Positions 61,250-64,000 of a DNA stretch of 64,000 bases are shown piece after piece. The position numbers and the translations under genes were made by a program. The DNA comes from a bacterium (GTDB taxonomy: Bacteria > Cyanobacteriota > Vampirovibrionia > Gastranaerophilales > Gastranaerophilaceae): contig JAFUEV010000072.1 in the NCBI GenBank assembly GCA_017470245.1, positions 27,120 to 91,119 on the forward strand. The letters are read 5' to 3'. The notes below the pieces were generated by a model. It saw nothing but the letters and a program-made list of their open reading frames with translations, did no database searches and had not been told where the DNA came from. The stretch's first letter is position 1. Each line of letters begins with the position of its first letter.

Positions 61250-62833
61250 TTAAACACCCAACAACTCTTTAATATTATGTGCAATCTTATCTTCGAGTTC
61301 TTTGGACTCGGAGTTTAGTTTTTCAAGTTCGGTATTGAGTTCTTTGAGCTTATCTTCAAAAACGTAATCTTCTTCTTCTGTTTCCGCAACACCGACATAA
61401 CGTCCTGCGTTTAAGCTCCAACCCTGACGCTCTATCTCATCAATAGTTGCTACTTTACATAAACCTTTTACATCTTGATATTTTTCATCTGGGAAGTATT
61501 TTTTGGTAAGTTGTTCACTACCCCATTTGTATTCAGGTTTCTCGTTTCTGTAAAGTTTTACAATGTTGGTTATAAATTCAATCTGCTCATCGGTAAACTC
61601 TCTGTGTGCCCTATCAATTTGAGTGTAAATTTCTCTTACATCAAGGAACAACACTTTATCTTTCCTATCGGTATTTTTCTTGCCTTTATCCAAGAACCAA
61701 AGCGTACACGGTAAGGTTACGTTGTGGAACATATTACTTCCGACTGAAACCATTACATCAACTGCATTATCTTTGATTATTTTCTCTCTGATTGTTTGTT
61801 CGGTCTGTCTTGCGTCACTTGCAGAGTTCGGCATAACAAATCCTGCTCTTGAATTTTCACCCTCTTGCGGAGTTTTTAAAGCAGAATAAAACATCTGTAT
61901 CCACAAGTAGTTTGCATTATCAGCTTTTGGTAAACCAAACGGAAATCTCTTATCGCCTTTTAATCTTTCTTTATCAACACCGTCCACATTGAATGGCGGA
62001 TTAGCGAGGCAGAAGTTATATTTACCGACAGAATCAAACACGTCTTCATAAAAACTGTTGGCTTGTTTTACATCACCCTCAAGACCATGTACTGCAAGGT
62101 TCATCTTGCACCACCTAACGGTTTCTTCGGTCTTTTCTTGCCCCTCAACAGTTATCAAATCGTTTACATGTCTATCTGGATTTTGATTTTCCCTTTTTGC
62201 AAATTCTGCTGTTTGAACAAACATACCGCCTGAACCGCACGCAGGGTCATAAACATTACCGTGAAACGGCTTCATTATTTCAACAAGCAGTTTAACTAAA
62301 CAAGTCGGAGTATAAAACTCTCCGCCCTTTTGCCCCTCTTTGCTTGCAAATTTACCCAAGAAAAACTCATAAACCTTACCGAAAACATCTCCGTTTTCAC
62401 GGTCAAATTCAACATCGTTAAATACTTTCATTGTTGCAACAAGCAAATCGTCAGGTATTCTCAAATAGCCTTTCGGCAATACACCTTTTAAAATAGGGTT
62501 TTCATCTTCAACCAAAGACATTGCTTCATTAAGAGCTTTGCCGATACTTTCTCCCTCTGGTAAGTGTAGTAAATAATTGAATGAGGCTTTTTCAGGTATA
62601 TACAAAACCCCTCTTGCTTGGTATGCGTTTTTCTCGTCAAATGCTCTGCGAGAAGATGTTTTCATTGCTTCTATTTCTGGTTTTGCCTTTTGAAATCTGT
62701 AATCGGCAAAACGTAAGAATATCAAACCCAAAACAGGAGTTGAAAATTCGTTATACTTCAAGCTTGAATTAGCACGGAGTTCATCTGCCGTATTCCATAA
62801 TTTATTTTGAAAATCTTTTAAATCGAAAGCCAT
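61250..62833 (-). CDS. hsdM: Type I restriction enzyme, M (N6-adenine methyltransferase) subunit
   Basis: 527 residues. N-terminal helical domain (HsdM_N, about 5-130), then the methyltransferase domain with SAM motif [18 protein letters not shown] and catalytic NPPFNVDG (N/D-PP-F/Y, adenine N6). C-terminal coiled coil ([20 protein letters not shown]) for S-subunit contact. Needed for both modification and restriction. AGAGGT precedes the ATG. First gene of the operon; hsdS follows without a gap. Confidence 0.97.
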   Translation of the reverse strand: MAFDLKDFQNKLWNTADELRANSSLKYNEFSTPVLGLIFLRFADYRFQKAKPEIEAMKTSSRRAFDEKNAYQARGVLYIPEKASFNYLLHLPEGESIGKALNEAMSLVEDENPILKGVLPKGYLRIPDDLLVATMKVFNDVEFDRENGDVFGKVYEFFLGKFASKEGQKGGEFYTPTCLVKLLVEIMKPFHGNVYDPACGSGGMFVQTAEFAKRENQNPDRHVNDLITVEGQEKTEETVRWCKMNLAVHGLEGDVKQANSFYEDVFDSVGKYNFCLANPPFNVDGVDKERLKGDKRFPFGLPKADNANYLWIQMFYSALKTPQEGENSRAGFVMPNSASDARQTEQTIREKIIKDNAVDVMVSVGSNMFHNVTLPCTLWFLDKGKKNTDRKDKVLFLDVREIYTQIDRAHREFTDEQIEFITNIVKLYRNEKPEYKWGSEQLTKKYFPDEKYQDVKGLCKVATIDEIERQGWSLNAGRYVGVAETEEEDYVFEDKLKELNTELEKLNSESKELEDKIAHNIKELLGV

Positions 62834-62989
62834 AGGTTACCTCTTTCTATAATTAGAATATTTGAAATTTTAAAAAATTAAATCAAACATATAGAGGAAA
62901 TGCCTATATACCAATGACATAAAGATATTATAGTTCTTGAAAATTAACAAATATGGATATAACATATTAGGTTAAATATATTACACGAA
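62834..62989. other. Spacer upstream of hsdM
   Basis: 156 AT-rich bases. It presumably holds the hsdM promoter, but no pair of -35/-10 boxes stands out. No gene. Confidence 0.4.
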
Positions 62990-63106
62990 TTAGAAATCTT
63001 GTTCAATGTGTTGTTCTGCTGTTTTTCTTGAACCAAAATTGAAGTCTTCTGAAAAAAATGAAATAGCAATCAATAATATAAAAGATGTAATTACTGTCAA
63101 TAACAT
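62990..63106 (-). CDS. Tiny membrane peptide (38 residues)
   Basis: Starts MLLTVITSFILLIAISFFSE, a single hydrophobic helix, followed by a polar tail ending EQHIEQDF. A strong GGAGGT (63112-63117) lies 5 bases before the ATG, better than that of most genes here, so translation is likely. The size and layout recall small regulatory membrane peptides, but no family can be named. Confidence 0.55.
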   Translation of the reverse strand: MLLTVITSFILLIAISFFSEDFNFGSRKTAEQHIEQDF

Positions 63107-63170
63107 AATATACCTCCACTACCAATTACTAAAACGAACCATTAAAGAAAAAGTTCATTAATTTTTAAAA

Positions 63171-63827
63171 CTACTTTACCAAACCATATTTTTGCGCAAG
63201 AAACAAAGATTCTTTATTAAGTGAAATTTTTATTTTTGGCATTCCCATATCACGCATAACCGCAAATCTATGTCTACCGTCACCAATAGTCGCAGAAAGT
63301 TGCCCATTATTTTCTCTCAAGTACAATTCAGTAGCGTGTATATCCCTACCTGTTAATAAATATTGTTTTACACCTTCATATCTGTCACTTATCGTTCCTG
63401 ATGTTCCATTTGGTGCTATATAAAAATCTTTTTCTTGTTTTAATAATTCATCAACCTTTTTTGTATCAAGGCTTACCAATATATTATTTGGTCTGACATC
63501 ACTAAGTATTATTCTTGAATATATATTATCCAAATTTAATGTTTCTTGCTTTGTCTGTTTTACAAAGTTTATATTACGTTGTTTTAGTACAGATTCAATA
63601 AAATCGTCATATTCATCCGGAGCACTAATATGAACTTTTTCAAAAACCCCTGTTTTTACAGATTCTTCAAAAGGAGTATAGTCCGCAAAAAATGAAACTT
63701 TATTACCAGCTTTATGATATATTTGATTTTCAATTTTTGCGCTTTGGGATAAGTTATCGGAAGTAACATCATATCTATAATTACTTCCAAAAGATATATT
63801 ATGAAAATTATTATTTATCATATTCAT
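63171..63827 (-). CDS. ParB-like/sulfiredoxin-fold protein
   Basis: 218 residues (216 from the second ATG at 63821; neither has a clear binding site). The C-terminal part holds ATIGDGRHRFAVMRDMGMPK near 190, the (D/N)GxHRxxAxxxxG block of ParB/Srx-like nucleotide-binding domains. RDIHATELYLRENNG precedes it. The N-terminus NNNFHNISFGSNYRYD is a short polar leader of unknown purpose. It could be a nuclease, a nucleotide-hydrolysing or a DNA-binding protein; no parA is visible. Confidence 0.6.
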   Translation of the reverse strand: MNMINNNFHNISFGSNYRYDVTSDNLSQSAKIENQIYHKAGNKVSFFADYTPFEESVKTGVFEKVHISAPDEYDDFIESVLKQRNINFVKQTKQETLNLDNIYSRIILSDVRPNNILVSLDTKKVDELLKQEKDFYIAPNGTSGTISDRYEGVKQYLLTGRDIHATELYLRENNGQLSATIGDGRHRFAVMRDMGMPKIKISLNKESLFLAQKYGLVK

Positions 63828-64000
63828 ATTTCATTTAATAGACATCAATAGGCTCAATTGCCTATTTTATAATATATAGTTACAAATTTTAACTTGCATA
63901 TTGCAAACAGAATTTGTGAATTCAATGACCGAACCTCCGTGTTCTTCCTTTTTTGACAATATCTATAATCCTAAATTTTAAACGGCGGTAACGGGATTTG
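63828..64000. other. Right-edge spacer
   Basis: No gene seen. A hairpin AATAGGC/GCCTATT (63847-63853 and 63860-63866) with a 6-base loop and no T-run lies upstream of the ParB-like gene. TTGACA at about 63953 has no convincing -10. Confidence 0.35.

Noticed and set aside
63847..63866. Hairpin near the right edge as a terminator
   Set aside because: A 7-bp stem without a T-run on either strand; no gene end is visible next to it.

Overview
The window is AT-rich DNA, densely coded on both strands. It looks like a chromosomal segment of an uncultured gut-type member of Cyanobacteriota, class Vampirovibrionia (Melainabacteria), most likely Gastranaerophilales. This is an inference from gene content: a three-domain SLH protein with a signal peptide, an extended cyanobacterial-style NusB, a fermentative sodium-pumping oxaloacetate decarboxylase, a reverse rubrerythrin, no respiratory genes, and many long coiled-coil proteins. 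No 16S rRNA is present to confirm it. Layout: 1-5.7 kb (minus) holds a NarL-type regulator cut by the window edge, a receiver-PAS-histidine kinase, an HNH/coiled-coil protein, and an operon of tRNA-Thr(TGT), tRNA-Tyr, tRNA-Thr(GGT) and tuf behind a near-consensus promoter. 6-13.6 kb holds thioredoxin, two DUF805-like membrane proteins, an isopropylmalate/homocitrate/citrate-synthase-family enzyme, a HEAT-repeat protein, the SLH protein and a secreted TPR protein. 13.6-26 kb (mostly minus) holds ileS, an M20 peptidase, a zincin with an Asp-rich hexapeptide-repeat partner, reverse rubrerythrin, prmC, an acyl-ACP thioesterase, ctpA and a redox/heat-shock operon. 26-34.8 kb holds a large helical-repeat protein, a YdjC deacetylase, a polyprenyl-phosphate glycosyltransferase, a lone receiver protein and the operon birA-oadG-oadA-oadB. 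34.8-48.4 kb is the most unusual part. Four consecutive minus-strand genes encode large peptidoglycan enzymes without signal peptides (two paralogous YkuD_2 L,D-transpeptidases and two paralogous EF-hand/coiled-coil proteins with different CHAP-like heads). A 1666-residue RTX protein is transcribed away from them. 48.7-54.6 kb holds an MBL-fold RNase J-like protein, a LeuC/LeuD-type dehydratase with an isocitrate dehydrogenase, ftsY and nusB. 54.7-63 kb holds tRNA-Gln and, beside it, a type I restriction-modification island (hsdM, hsdS, an unknown gene, fic, hsdR). The last kilobase holds a tiny membrane peptide and a ParB-like protein. How the genes fit together: birA biotinylates the oadA product, and oadGAB decarboxylates oxaloacetate while exporting Na+. 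The synthase at 7.5 kb plus the dehydratase and the NAD-type isocitrate dehydrogenase at 50-53 kb could form a short oxidative branch from oxaloacetate to 2-oxoglutarate. The fic-hsdR part of the restriction operon has its own perfect-consensus promoter, overlaid by a 10-bp-phased array of TGGATA repeats.
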